The position numbers were made by a program, and so were the translations under genes. A stretch of DNA of 64,000 bases, taken from Odiellus spinosus (lineage: Eukaryota; Arthropoda; Arachnida; Opiliones; Phalangiidae). Of this stretch, positions 24,770 through 37,116 are shown piece by piece; the first letter of the stretch is position 1; each line of letters begins with the position of its first letter. The stretch is taken from NCBI GenBank assembly GCA_963920705.1, contig OY987225.1, forward strand, positions 32,899,458-32,963,457, in the 5' to 3' direction. Below the pieces are notes generated by a model. It saw only the letters and a list, made by a program, of their open reading frames with translations. It had not been told where the DNA came from and did no database searches.

Positions 24770-27410
24770 ACTAAGCTAAAGGTTTTGTATATTGTAATTG
24801 TTTCAACCAATGAGGAAGCGTCTTGTATAAAAGGCAATCAACCAATAGGAATTAACACCGGAAATATATTGGTATACAACTTATTTAGGAAATCAGAAGT
24901 GTGGCCTATATATTTTTTCGGGGGCCCTAGTTCTTCTAGCTTTTAGAGATCTCTGATTCTACTCAATTCTCAATTGGATAAGGGAATGGTTATTAACCAA
25001 AGTGCGTGTCAAATATCAAGATGAAATATTACCGTGGTTTTAAGCTAAGTATCAGCGTAAAGTAGTTCCTTCGATTTCTACATCGAAATAAGATGCTTTC
25101 CGGTTTCGACTGTAGTACAATCTCAAAGTGAAAATAACTTCTTGGCGCGTAATGTCTGGTTTTTGGTTTTTAGTCTTTCCCGTGGTTGTTATTTTTACTT
25201 TCAGGTCCATTTTTTCTGTAAACAGTGTCGAAAATAACACTACCAATAAACATAGTGACTTGGTTGAGTAATTGTTTGTAGGTTTCTATTACTTTAGGAT
25301 GATATTTTTGGTTTATTTTCCAGATACAGGATAATAAATAAACACACCATTGTAGACCAAAATGAAGGCTTCAAAATGAGACCAACCTCGTCAAAATCGG
25401 ACAACAAGTAACAAAATTATTAAAACTTAAAGTTCACTAAAAAATCTGACGCTGATAACTAAATAAGATATAGGTTAAATAACGTGTAGACATAAACGAG
25501 AGCTTCAAAATGAGACTAACTAGATCAAAATCGGACAAAAAATAATAGAGTTATTTATTTTTAAAGTTGTCTAAAGTATTGGACGACGATTTGGTTGCAA
25601 ATCGATATTGAAATGTTGTCCTATATGGTAGCTTCAGCCTGGACATGAAAGTGTAGGAGAGAAAACACTTTTACAGGCGCTCATAGGAAATACCAGGGAA
25701 GATTAGATCCTAAATGTGGGCTTCTAATTACACGCGAAAATGCAAAACCAGGAACATTTGTACAGAATTCCAACTTTGATTAGATTTAAATTAATTTAAT
25801 TATATATTTCTAACGTTTTTGCAAAGTTTTAAATATTCTTTTTCTAAAATTTTCCAAATTAGAGCCCAATTGTGAAATTCCCAAACGCTAAAGGCGTAAA
25901 ACTGTTCAAACCAAAAATAAATTAAAATTTAGTTCCTTGCCGATAAAAGATAGAAAACACGTCTGTTAGACCAGAAAAATAGGCCTAATTTTAAATTAGA
26001 GTCCTTTCATTGTGAATTAAAGGCGGGGGGTCGGTGGAAACTCGAAGATTTGAGATTAAAAGACAGGGGAAGGAAACCCGAGTACAGTAAGGAGGGGTTA
26101 AGGTTAGGGTTAGGGTTAGCCGCGACAGAAAAGAAGCGAAAGCGAGAGCGAACGGAGAGAAGTATAGAGAAAGAGGACGGACGGAATTAAAGGGTAGAGG
26201 GGATTCAGGGGAAGCGCCTTAATTAAGCGTATCGTTAATTAGTGCCACCTGGAGGAACAAATTGGCCCTTGATGGAAACTGAAATGGAAATAAACGAGAG
26301 AAAAAGGAAAGGCTAAATATATATATAATATAATATACAACTCGCGCGGAGTCTCGCGCCAAAATTCTCTCTCATTTCCCGCCAAAATTTCCCCCTAATT
26401 TATATACGTGTGGCGCGTGTTCTATAATTCACCGCGCGCGCGCGTGCGATGTAATATTAGTTTTCAGTTTTCAGCGCGTGCCGCGAGTTTAAAGGTTAAT
26501 CTAAATGATGACGTCATCCAAAGCGAACGGAAAAATAATTAAATTTTATAGGATTAAAATTAATATTTAATCATATTAATATATTTATGACATTTAAATT
26601 ATAATATAATATATATTAAAAGGGTTAATAGCGATAAAGTTTCAAAATTACAGTCTGTTCACTTTTAGCCCGAAAAATATTTAAATTTTAAATTATTATT
26701 TTGGTAATTTTATCAGAAACAAATCGTGAATTTAAATTAAGGGGTTATAATTACCGATTTAAAGAATCTACTCAGTGTGTACATATACTCCTGGTCATAT
26801 TTTTTAGCGAACTTTCCGAAAATATTACAAATTAGATTTAGAATTCGTAAAAAAAAAATAGATGTCACCTTCACTTCAAATTAAGGTGAAATAAATTTAT
26901 AATTTTAATAAACTCTAGGCTTAACCCTCGGTTAAACGCTCGAGTTATATTAGAGTAAAGGTGGGAAAATTTAATTTAAATAAATGATAAATTAAGAGAC
27001 CAGGAAAAAATGAAGTCATTTTTTTTCGTCTCTCATCTCACTTTTTGAAATAGTGGCTTTTCTAGAGAGCCGCTGATATAGACTTCTTTAAAGTACTCGA
27101 AGCTATTAGGGCAAACTGTTACCAACGAGCTCGCTCTTATATATAGGTCTAAACTAGCCCGAGGAATTACTTAAGGGTTAGGCAAGGAGCGAAAGATTTT
27201 GGCGCGAAAATAAGCTAGGGCATATTATATTATACATATAGAAAGGAAAGACGGAACGCATTGGCGCGAAAAATTAAAAGCCGACAAAATCCGCTCGAGA
27301 CTTCATTTTCCCCGAGGAAATTCTCGCGCCATACTATGCCTATATAACTATATATACTTAGTTTCGGGCTTAGTATGGGATATTAATTCTATTGTATATT
27401 CGAAATTTTC
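24770..27410. other. Gene-free sequence with CpG-rich patch and telomere-like trimer
   Basis: No exon is recognised. GGTTAGGGTTAGGGTTAG lies at about 26101-26119. From 26030 to 26520 the sequence is CpG-rich (GCGCGCGCGTGCG near 26432) with GCGCCAAAAT/TTGGCGCGAAAA motifs continuing to 27320. This could mark a promoter or enhancer of an unseen gene, but no coding exon adjoins it. Confidence 0.4.
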
Positions 27411-27414
27411 TTAA

Positions 27415-27795
27415 AGGGAGAATGAAACCTAAACACAATTGATTTTTTTTATATATTTCTTATCGTTTAAATAGGCTTAATTAAACAGTAAAATAATTTA
27501 CAAACAAATATTAAACTAGAAATAAATTTAAAACTTACAACCCAAAATAGGCTTAGCTGGATTCATGGAGATCAACTGAACTCACAGTATAAGGACAAGC
27601 GGACAATGCCATTGGTCGATGGCTCTTATATGGGGAATGCAGGATCTCCATGATCAATGTCAATGGTTCTTATACGGGGAGTTCAGCTAATCTCCATGAT
27701 CTATTTTGATGGTAAGTTTTAAATTTATTTATAGTTTAAAATTTGTTAATTTGTTTGGATTAGGCCTATTTTAACGATAGGAAATACTAATTCTA
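27415..27795 (+). mobile_element. F1 copy c: TTAA-target foldback element, right end lost
   Basis: After TTAA (27411-27414) the element begins AGGGAGAATGAAACC and follows F1 through AAATATTAAACTAGAAATAA and AGGCTTAGCTGGATTCATGG. It then runs into the inverted half (TTAGGCCTATTTTAACGATA). The expected terminal ATTCTCCCT is missing, so the right end is truncated or diverged. The centre contains inverted copies around ATGGAGATC/GATCTCCATG. Confidence 0.7.
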
Positions 27796-28829
27796 TATTT
27801 ATATATGAATTCCCCATATTGGTTTTAATAATAGAATGAAATTTTTTAAATTAATCCATATAGAGATCAGGGTTTGGACAAGATAATCCACAAATATCAG
27901 TTAATCTGTTAATCAGTTAATCATAAAAAAATATTAGGGATTACATTGGATTTAACATAGACTTCCCGTGGATAATTTCAAATTATGAATAAAGATAATA
28001 TAATCAAAATCCATAAAATGGTGACAGTATCACTTGAATGAAATTTGATCCTTACTAAGATTGAAAATAAATATACGTAGGGTCATAGCACCACAAAAAT
28101 AAAATAAAGAGTACAAAATAAGAAGAATACGCTATATGTTTGTTACAATCTTAAAAGTGATCGAAATTCCCATTAGAAAAGCGTGTATTTTATGGATATT
28201 TAGGTCTATTTCAAGGTTGTTGTAAGAGTTGGGTCAATTTTTTATCCCACACATGTTTTACGTAAGTTTTTCCTCTTTATCAAGAAAAGGCCAACGTAAA
28301 CTCTATTTACGAGTGTTCAGCTTCGTTGCCAATTGATGGAAAACGTATTTGCGAACTTCTAGTATAGATTCCCTGAATAATAAAACAAAGCCAAATTTGG
28401 TTGGTTTTGGGACCCACCTTCTATAGAATATTTTCCCACAAATAAAAATATTTGACTAGATTTTGTCAGTCTATGAATATCATGTCATTTTCTCCGCGAA
28501 TAACTTTATTTCAAACATAAATTAATATATAAATATAATATATATATTAATATATGAATTCCGGCTTCATCATTAAAAAAAAAAAAAAAAAACAGTAGCT
28601 TAAGGCGAAAAAATAAACTATAAAAGTTTACGCTAGATTTAACAAGAATGGCAAAATTTTAAAACCATATATTTTAAAACTTACAAGTAAATTAAATCAT
28701 ATTATCGCGTGAAATATTCTCTCCTATACCTTCGGTAATTAAATCTAGTGATTTATTGAGGTGTAAAGAGAGAGTAACACGATCAAGTTTGAATTTATTT
28801 CGGCAATAGCTTTCGGCAATAGCTTTCGG
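27796..28829. other. Gene-free AT-rich sequence
   Basis: No exon recognised. It contains an AT dinucleotide-rich stretch (28515-28560) and an A18 tract (28575-28592). Just before M3, the sequence AATAGCTTTCGGC is present twice in tandem (28805-28830). Confidence 0.4.
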
Positions 28830-29247
28830 CAGAGGTATATAATAACCCCCTTCGGGGGGAAGTATGAAAGGTAGGCAAAATCAACGAACAACGAGTGCCC
28901 GGCGTAAATCGTGGCGGATCGACACACCGCTTTACTCCCAAAAAATAGTTACACCATTTTGAACCTCACCAAATTTTCCCTACGCACACTTCCGGAACTC
29001 GCGAGCTGAAGTCAACCTTCGACTCCATTTTAACAGACAGCCTGACTCCCGAGACAGGAAGTTCTAAACACAAATCGAGCCGTCTTGTTTATACAAAGAC
29101 CATTTACTAGAGTAGCGGTATTGAGAAGTCCAGCGCGAGCTAGTGGCCTAGATAGTCAGCAGCGGGGTCTTGTTGTTCGTGATTTTTAGCATTGGTAGTA
29201 TAGGGGCTTTCATACTTCCCCCCGAAGGGGGTTATTATATACCTCTG
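28830..29247. mobile_element. M3: TIR element with perfect 41-bp arms and 7-bp TSD
   Basis: This 418-bp element starts CAGAGGTATATAATAACCCC and ends with the exact inverted complement; the arms are identical over 41 bp. Each arm contains its own hairpin, CCCCC-TTCG-GGGGG. The flanking duplication is CTTTCGG at 28823-28829 and 29248-29254. The interior (28871-29206) is less AT-rich and non-coding (only about 60 codons open on the minus strand). Identical arms suggest a recent insertion. It shares no sequence with M1 or M2 but has the same CA...TG ends and TSD length. Confidence 0.93.
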
Positions 29248-29321
29248 CTTTCGGTAATATATTCTTCTCGCGTCACCTACACTTTAAAACTCAAAAATAG
29301 CGTACGAAACTAATCCCTTAA

Positions 29322-29622
29322 AGGGAGAATAAAAGGCCGAAACGAGCTATTTTTAATCGATTAAGAATGCTAAAATAATGAGAAAAACAATTGGCGACTA
29401 GATCAGACGGGAATATTAAAAAAAAAAAAAAAAAAAAAAAAATACGGCTCGTGCTCGCCTAGTTCGCCGAGCTAGGCAGTCAAGGCTTAGCATCCGCAAG
29501 TTTCGGAACTTTGGATTATAAAATAACGACATCTTTTTGGTGAGTTATACTATTGTTTTTCTCATTATTTTAGCATTCTTAATCGATTAAAAATAGGTTG
29601 TTTTTGGCGTTTCATTCTCCCT
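29322..29622. mobile_element. M4: TTAA-target TIR element with ~80-bp arms
   Basis: This 301-bp element is bounded by TTAA at 29318-29321 and 29623-29626. It begins AGGGAGAATAAAA and ends TTTCATTCTCCCT. The inverted arms extend about 80 bp and are nearly identical in their inner part (AATCGATTAAGAATGC, AATAATGAGAAAAACAAT). The centre has an A25 tract (29418-29442) and a CGCCTAGTTCGCCGAGCTAGG near-palindrome. TTAA targets are typical of piggyBac and Kolobok superfamilies. Terminal bases match F1. Confidence 0.88.
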
Positions 29623-29626
29623 TTAA

Positions 29627-30024
29627 ATATATTGATTTAGAGAAAAGTGGCTTCTCTTTCTGAAGGTCTAGAGATTTCGAATGAAATTTACCGGTAATTC
29701 GGGCTAATTTAATGTTGATATAAATAAATATAGGAAGGGTTTTAAATACGGAGAAAATCGCGGAGTGGAAGTGAAATATGTCTTTGGTGCGTTAAGATTT
29801 CCAAGAAATAAATTCCTTGTCGACATGTAGCGAGATTAGCGTATTTTTTTTCTTTTTTTTTTCAATATTTTTTCTTTAAAGGTAATATGAACTTCAACAA
29901 GAAGCTTATTTCTTATATAGGGATTATAAACCGAAGGTTTCGGATACTGGGAATATTTGTGAAGAGAATTTCAAGATATTTTAAGACACATCAATTTTTT
30001 TCCTAAATTGATGACGTTGTTTGA
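29627..30024. other. Gene-free sequence
   Basis: About 400 bp without a recognised feature. Confidence 0.35.
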
Positions 30025-30360
30025 TTCTGTAACTATTTCAAAATAATTTTCATACGAAAGGTAGTTGACTTGATTTGGATTAAGTACTTTTACGAAAAAC
30101 ACCGCGCGAAAGTGACCTAATAATTGGTGCCAGAACGAACAAGAATCAACTATAGGCTCTATACAATATTGAAATCACGTGACCATATGACGTAGAATTG
30201 CGGGGAATATTTATTTTAAAAATTTCGAAAATGGTGATTATTAAATATGCATTTTTACTGTTATGTTAATTTTATTCTATGACATATGTATATATATTTT
30301 GAATCGTTTTTTAACGATCTTTCCGACAATGTGACTCAATTTCCATTTAGAGTTCAGGAA
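30025..30360 (-). repeat. R1 copy, reverse
   Basis: A near-complete reverse copy of R1. It contains GGATTAAGTACTTTTACGAA, GAATCAACTATAGGCTCTAT, GAATCGTTTTTTAACGATCT and ends with the CTCAATTTCCATTT terminus. Interior and edges match the copy at 59837-60205 most closely. Confidence 0.8.
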
Positions 30361-30994
30361 AATCCATTACAGCACTTATAATTAATCCATAAAATAAAAA
30401 AAAGCTGATAAACACACTTTCGTTCCATTAAAGTATTATAGTTTTTAAAGCACTTTAAAATTATATTCATTTAAATTAAAATATAATTAAAAAGTAAACG
30501 TTTTTTGATAATTAATAAAATATACATCGTATATATAGGTGTTATCTCCGACCCGCGAAACTCTTAAGTTCTTCTTAAATCGTAAAAATTTATCCAATAA
30601 TAATTATAAGAGTCTGCTTGCTAAGAGCAAAAAGGCTTAATAATATATAATAATATATAGACAAAACCACGAGGGAGGGAAATTCGTCGGTTTCCATGGA
30701 AACCACACGTTTTCCAACTCGAGTTTCCTTTTACATCCACTTTCAAAATCAGAGCAATCTAAGCTAAGAATCACGCCCAGATTACCGAACGCGGGAAATA
30801 AGGTAACCCTAACCTGCAATTCCTACTGATAAATAGAGACAGAAATTAATCAAATATACGAGAAATAAGCAAGCTACTTCTAAAGGAAAACCTAGGATTT
30901 GAAAGACTCATTTTCAATCAAGATTTTCATGGCCAAGAATTAAGATTTTGCGTCAAATCAAAGCTTAAATCAAGTCTGAACGTTAACAGTGATA
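30361..30994. other. Gene-free sequence
   Basis: No exon recognised. A 60-codon open frame on the minus strand at 30637-30819 has no family motif. Confidence 0.35.
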
Positions 30995-31557
30995 AGCCGC
31001 GTTCATATTAGCAGAAGCCGATGAAACCCTCCTTTGAAGTCTACTACTCCAATGTTCCATATAGCGCTCCTCTCTGTATGGGTAAAATTCCCAATTTTAC
31101 GAGTTAGAAGGGGTCCTACTTCATCCCCCCTGTCTACGGAAAATTGGAAATTCTCTCTCTCCACAAACGACGACGTTTTTTGGACGAACTCCAAGGCTGC
31201 TAGAGATATTCGCTCGACGAGCTCCCGCTCCGAAAACATCTACCGTTAGGAGGCGTACGAATCGCGCCTTTTGAGAATAACGCATACAGAGAGGGGTAGA
31301 CAAGACCCGGGAGTAATAGACTTCAAAGGAGGGTTTCATCGGCTTCTGATATTAGGCATTGGAATCGATTTAAACAGAGTCGTGTTTCTCGAAACTGCTT
31401 CGGGAACCAGTTTCGTATAGATTCGGCTGGTTTCAACAACCGATAGATGAAGCTTCAATAAATCGATTTATAAAGATAATCCGTGAATACGTGAGGCTTA
31501 AAACGATGGCCATTTGAATATCGGTTTGATTTTAACGTTTCAAATCGATTAAGAAAT
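30995..31557 (+). repeat. R2 copy a, interrupted by M2-B
   Basis: The R2 start (AAGCCGCGTTCATATTAG) stops at 31011 and resumes at 31349 with ATATTAGGCATTGGAATCGA. It continues through GAAACTGCTTCGGGAACCAG to the R2 distal end TCGATTAAGAAAT. The interruption is exactly M2-B plus one copy of its 7-bp target. Only a single 162-bp unit is present here. Confidence 0.85.
31012..31348 (-). mobile_element. M2 copy B: TIR element with 7-bp TSD, nested in R2
   Basis: This 337-bp element has the orientation opposite to copies A and C (left arm continues CTACTCCAATGTTCC). The flanking duplication ATATTAG at 31005-31011 and 31349-31355 is R2 sequence, so the insertion post-dates R2. Confidence 0.94.
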
Positions 31558-33001
31558 AGGGCTTATTATTGGCCTTAATAAGGGTTATCTATATGCAAAA
31601 TATAAGGAACCACAGAGAGCTTTTTGCAAGCCTGGTCTATATTTTACTGTTTGTATTGCTTATATTTGCAATTCTCCTTCTTCTTATTAGTAATCCCTCG
31701 AGTAAAACCCATTTTAATAAATATTTCAACGTGTTTTTCTCGTTATATTAACTCTCATTTGAACAAAATGAATAAATAATCCCTTATTTCTGTTAAAACG
31801 TATACTTGCAACGACTCAAATTGAAATCTTTCGCAGTATCCGGTCGTATTAGGCTTAGCGATCTCAAATACTCTCTTCAAAATTTCCTAGTCTTTTGTTT
31901 TTTTTTAAATAAAATAAAAAAAGGTTCCCGAGAAAACGAGAAGAGGTAGGATCCGATGTTTCTAGCAATTTTAAACGACGCGCATTGCCAATAAATATTC
32001 AAAAGAGCCTCCGTGACGCGAGCAAGTTCACCCCCTCGAGTGTTTGTTAAGAAAGAAGAGACTAGCTAGATATAATCCTTTAAAACACGGGCCTTTTAAT
32101 GTTTTCCGCAGAGTGAGAAACAAAAGAGGCGAAGAAAGCGTAAAAGGTGGTGAAGAAATCCCGGAATGAATAAAAGTAAAAAGGCGGGAAAAAAGGGCGG
32201 GAAAGATCGTTTACCTAGACTGTTCAATTTCAACTCGATTTGGCAGCGAATAAGAAGGCTAGTCTACGCGTATACCTTTATCTCCAACGACGTTAATATA
32301 CTAAAGAATCGATTACGGCGCGCGCTACGAAACGAAACAGAAATAAAATATATAGGTAGGCGCGCGCTCCACGCGCGAGAAATGAACTTTCCTAATCTAG
32401 CGAATCGAAAAGCGCGCGGGACATAGGCCGATGGCGGGAAAAGAGAGTAGGAGGGAAGGGGCAGGGAAAGGAAGACAAATTTGGCGAGAAAAAGAGCGAG
32501 GATATATATACGTTATATTGGAGGAAAAGGGGCTCGAGCAGCGTCGAACCACCAGTGATCTAATAGAGTAAAATCTTTCCAGATTAATCGAAATTTCTTA
32601 GGCAGATGTTACCGAGAGCGCGCGCTCTTCTCCCTAGACTCGAAATGAAAGTGCGCCAGAGATATAGTATCTATCCACGTAATAGAACGGAATACGGTTT
32701 AACCTACCACGTCCCCGTCTTTCTTAATCTCCCCGCTTATACCGCGATATTCTCGCGCTTATCCGGGAATATCACGATTTCAATCGCGATTGTTACATGT
32801 ACGGAATTTTACAGTTCATCCACTCAAGATTGCGGAATGAAGTTAAACTTATTAAACCCTAAAAATATATATTAAGTCACTTCAAAGCGAAACTCAAGTA
32901 ACTTCCGGGCTTAGTTTACAAATATTTAAGGATATTTAATTATTTATTCTTAATTTAATTATATATTTATATATATTTTTCAATTTAATCAAATTCTATA
33001 A
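31558..33001. other. Gene-free sequence with CpG-rich core
   Basis: No family motif was found in the short open frames at 32166-32426 or 32606-32875. From 32140 to 32780 the sequence is CpG-rich (GCGCGCGCTC, GCGCGCGG), standing out from its AT-rich flanks. It could be an unannotated promoter or just a compositional patch. Confidence 0.35.
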
Positions 33002-33672
33002 TGATTAAATTACATATTCTGAAATTAAATCATGTATTCTTTAATTAAATCATATATTCTTTAATTATAATTCATATATTCTTTAATTATAATTCATATA
33101 TTCTTTAATTATAATTCATATATTCTTTAATTATAATTCATATATTCTTTAATTATAATTCATATATTCTTTAATTATAATTCATATATTCTTTAATTAT
33201 AATTCATATATTCTTTAATTATAATTCATATATTCTTTAATTATAATTCATATATTCTTTAATTATAATTCATATATTCTTTAATTATAATTCATATATT
33301 CTTTAATTATAATTCATATATTCTTTAATTATAATTCATATATTCTTTAATTATAATTCATTTATTCTTTAATTATAATTCATATATTCTTTAATTATAA
33401 TTCATATATTCTTTAATTATAATTCATTTATTCTTTAATTATAATTCATATATTCTTTAATTATAATTCATTTATTCTTTAATTATAATTCATATATTCT
33501 TTAATTATAATTCATATATTCTTTAATTATAATTCATTTATTCTTTAATTATAATTCATTTATTCTTTAATTATAATTCATATATTCTTTAATTAAAGCA
33601 TATATTCTTAAATTAAATCATATATTCTTAAATTAAATCATATATTCTTAAATTAAATCATATATTCTTAAA
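33002..33672 (+). repeat. 22-bp AT-rich minisatellite
   Basis: About 25 near-perfect copies of a 22-bp unit (TTCTTTAATTATAATTCATA plus TA) span 33051-33592. Shorter, diverged units with TAAATTAAATCATATATTCT lie on both edges. Most variants are a single A-to-T change (CATTTATTC), clustered in the right half. Confidence 0.95.
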
Positions 33673-35544
33673 TCATACCGTTTTAATTTAATTACCATTT
33701 AATCTGGAGAATATTCTAGAGAGATTTTTAGTTAATGGGGAAAGAGTTTAATTTAAACCTAATTTAATCCCTAAATTTAATTCGAGTTACTCGCTTTTGC
33801 CATTAAAACATATCCAAGGAATTAGTCTTCGTTCGGAACTAGGGTGGTTTGAATTTGTGACGCGGATGCCTCGAGGCAATTAAGGACTTTTCGTTTATTA
33901 GGATTTGGGCCGATGGCGCCCAAAATTCTCGGGATCTTATACCGCACACACTCTCTCTGGTAACCGGGCCACCAAACTCGATCAAACTATATTTCTAATA
34001 ACGATCTAGGAAGCTAGCTACACGGTTCTCCTATAAAATAGCAATCGTGATAGAAGGGAAAAGGAAGCCGTATCAAATATAGCTAAGCCTTGGTCTGACC
34101 AACTCGTGTTTAGAATGAAATTCTGATTCTCATCCTATAGCTAGATTATTATTATTATTATTATTATTATTGGACGCCGAAAGAATAGATACATATACTA
34201 AGAGCGCGAGTATCAGATGCCTAAAAGATTGCATTTTGGTTTTAGAAAAAACATACTAACGGAAATGAATAATCATATACAGTCTGTAAATTAAAATACA
34301 TTGTATAACCTAGAAATAAGCAAAATAATTTGCAGACTCTTATTAAAGGTATAATGAAGTATAATCACGAGTTTTTTTTAAATATCTTTCTCAGGAGAAT
34401 GAAGCTTGAACACAAAATTATGTTCTGTCTATTATTAAAATGAACCTTTTTGGAAGACTATTGACTGAAAATCGCTAACTAGCGTTTATAATTTTTCCCT
34501 GACTTTAAGTACTTTAATTTGAACTACGCATTTTTCGCAATTTTGATGAATTATTTTAATTAGAATAGTATTTGTTTAGGCTTATTTACTGGGATTATAT
34601 TTTAACTAAGTGACTTTCCGACCAATCAGAGGCTAGAGTCTATCCCGTGATGATTTAGAATAGATAATGATTGAGATCAAATTGGTGAATAAATTAACCT
34701 GGCTTTTCCGTCAATTTAATAAAAGAAAACTGACAAAAACTTATGAATTATAGAAATAAATGGTCATACTTGCGCTAAGCCTAACTTTGAAATTTTAGGA
34801 ATTGAAATTAGAAAAAGAGCGCGAGCCAAAAGTCACGAAAACGCGCGAGGCGCGCCACGTGACAATTTATTTTATTTCTATATACGAAATACGAAGTAAA
34901 CGCTATGCATATTTGTGTCATTTTAATTTTAAAGTTTATTTCTAACGCGTTAACCCAGGGATGTCAAATTTTAAATATAACTTTTTAACTAAAAATATAA
35001 ACCATATAGCCATTTAAAAAAATTGTTTTGTTTTACTTTAAGTATCCCTTTGATTACGATGCATCAACGTATATATATGTAGGCAATTTATATACATATA
35101 CACCTGACCCGCTTATATAGGGAGCATAAATAATAGGTCTACTAATTCGGTCTGGAACTATATTTGAGTCATGCACTCCTGGCCCGCATGGACATAAAAG
35201 AGGTAGGAAGAGGGGCAAGACCCCCCAATTGATCGATAAGGGATAGTTATCGAGTAATTCCGAATTTGCCTCCGTCTCCTTCATTAAGACCCTATTAGCA
35301 AAATGAATCCCGAAATTCCACTCCCCCCTCCTATAACCCACCCTTCGCCCTATAAAACCCAGCAGCCAGCTCCCATTCGAATACAAATTAACCCATCACT
35401 AACCCCTTTCGAGAAATAGACTGGAACCAATTCAACTTCGAATTTTCAACATATAGCTACTTCGCGATTAAGGGGAAACACCGTGATAATATATTTCAGA
35501 TAAATAAAGGTTACTTCGTACTTAAAGTGAGGCTGTCACTGATT
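33673..35544. other. Gene-free sequence; unrecognised 110-codon frame
   Basis: It includes an (ATT) microsatellite at 34147-34172. The minus-strand open frame 35054-35386 (110 codons) is among the longest non-repetitive ones in this half. Its product shows no family motif, signal peptide or repeated pattern and ends in VYVYKLPTYIYVDAS over AT-rich DNA. I do not call it a gene. Confidence 0.4.
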
Positions 35545-35885
35545 CTCGAATTCCAAATAGAAATTGAGTAAAATTTTCGGAAAGATCGTTAAAAAACAAT
35601 TCGAAATATATATACATATGTCATAGAACAAAATTACCATAACAGTAAAAATACATATTTTATAATCGCCATTTTCGAAATTTTTAAAATAAATATTCCC
35701 CGCGATTACGTCATCACTATGGTCACGTGATTTCGCTATTGTATAGAGTCTACAGTTGATTCTCGCGCCAATTCTGGCACACGTGATAAAGTCGTTTTCC
35801 CGCGGTCGTTTTCGTAAAAGTACTTTAATACAGTCAACTATTTTTCTTTAATTACGTTCCAGAAATAAATTACGTCATACATATG
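35545..35885 (+). repeat. R1 copy, forward, near complete
   Basis: Runs from AATTCCAAATAGAAATTGAG through GATCGTTAAAAAACAATTC, ACGTCATCACTATGGTCACG and GTCGTTTTCGTAAAAGTACT to AATAAATTACGTCATACATA. It carries both ends seen in other copies and serves here as the reference R1 copy. Confidence 0.82.
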
Positions 35886-36772
35886 ATGCTGGGTTTATCC
35901 GAATATAAATATTATTGCAAGCTTTATCTATTAATAAATTACTCGTATTATTGGATAAGAAATTCAGATTTCTTAGAATTCGTGTAAAATAATTATAACC
36001 TAATTAAAAAAATAAATAAAACAACAAATTTTTATATTTTTGTCAAAAATGTTTTAAATTGTTCTTATCCGAATTATATAACTCGAATAATTTTCATTTT
36101 TAGGATTAAAACGGATTAAGATTATTATTGTTTTATTTAATCTTCGGATAAGTTAACTGGAATGATTAATAAGTCTATTTTTAAGAATTTTAACGGATAA
36201 TACAAAGTCAGAGCACTAATTCTAATTAAATAGAAAGCTATCTAATTTAAACGAGATTTTCCCTTTAAAGTCTATAATAATAATAATAGAATCATGCAAT
36301 TATTCGACTCCATTTATTGGGCGATTACGATGTTAAAGGTATATTCGATATTAAACTCTATAGAGGAATGTTAGTATTCCCTTAGTGGCTGGTAGGTTAT
36401 CCTATTTCCGGTTGTATAGATAAGTTAATACTAATGGCTTAAAACGAGAAAATGAGACTAAATAGAGCTTTAAAATTTGGTCAATCAAAGTTAGCTATAG
36501 CTAGAGTTGCCTTGGCTGCGAGCTTTAGCATCTGCAAATGATTTTACACACTCAAAACTTGTATATCCTAATTTCCCACAAGTTTCCTCTTAGAAATTTA
36601 AAGGTGATTGGATCAGGAATAGGTTTAACAAGGTATTTAATGTATCAAAAGCTAAAATACTAAAAGTTTAAACCAAAAAATATAACAAGAAAGAAAATAA
36701 ATTAAATATATTTCTTTACAAGAAAAATTATATTCTTAAATATATAATTATATTTTAAAATATATTTAGTGT
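35886..36772. other. Gene-free AT-rich sequence
   Basis: No exon, RNA gene or array recognised. Confidence 0.4.
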
Positions 36773-37109
36773 CAAAAGCCAATGAAACCCTCCTTTGAAG
36801 TCTATTACTCCCGGGTCTTGTCTACCCTTCTCTGTATGGGTTAGTTTCAAAAAGAGCGATTCGTACGCCTCCTAACGGTAGATATTTTCGGAGCGGGAGT
36901 TCGTCGAGAGAATATCTCTAGCAGCCTCGAAGTTCGTCTAAAAAACGTCGTCGTTTGTGGAGAGAGAGAATTTCCAATTTTGCGTAGACAGAGGGTATGA
37001 AGTAGGACCCCTCCGATCTCGTAAAATTGGGAATTTTACCCATACGGAGAGGAGCGCTATATGGAACATTAGAGTAATAGACTTCAAAGGAGGGTTTCAT
37101 CGGCTTCTG
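36773..37109 (+). mobile_element. M2 copy C: TIR element with 7-bp TSD
   Basis: This 337-bp element is very similar to copy A and in the same orientation. The left terminus has two changes (CAAAAGCCAATGAAACC) while the right end keeps the standard form. The flanking duplication is TTAGTGT at 36766-36772 and 37110-37116. Confidence 0.94.
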
Positions 37110-37116
37110 TTAGTGT

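Noticed and set aside
29440-29500. Possible tRNA-like fold around CGCCTAGTTCGCCGAGCTAGG in M4
   Set aside because: No acceptor stem, anticodon arm or B box in the right order; it is a local palindrome at the element centre.
35054-35386. 110-codon minus-strand open frame
   Set aside because: No recognisable domain, no homologous exon nearby, and the C-terminal part is translated from AT-rich low-complexity DNA.
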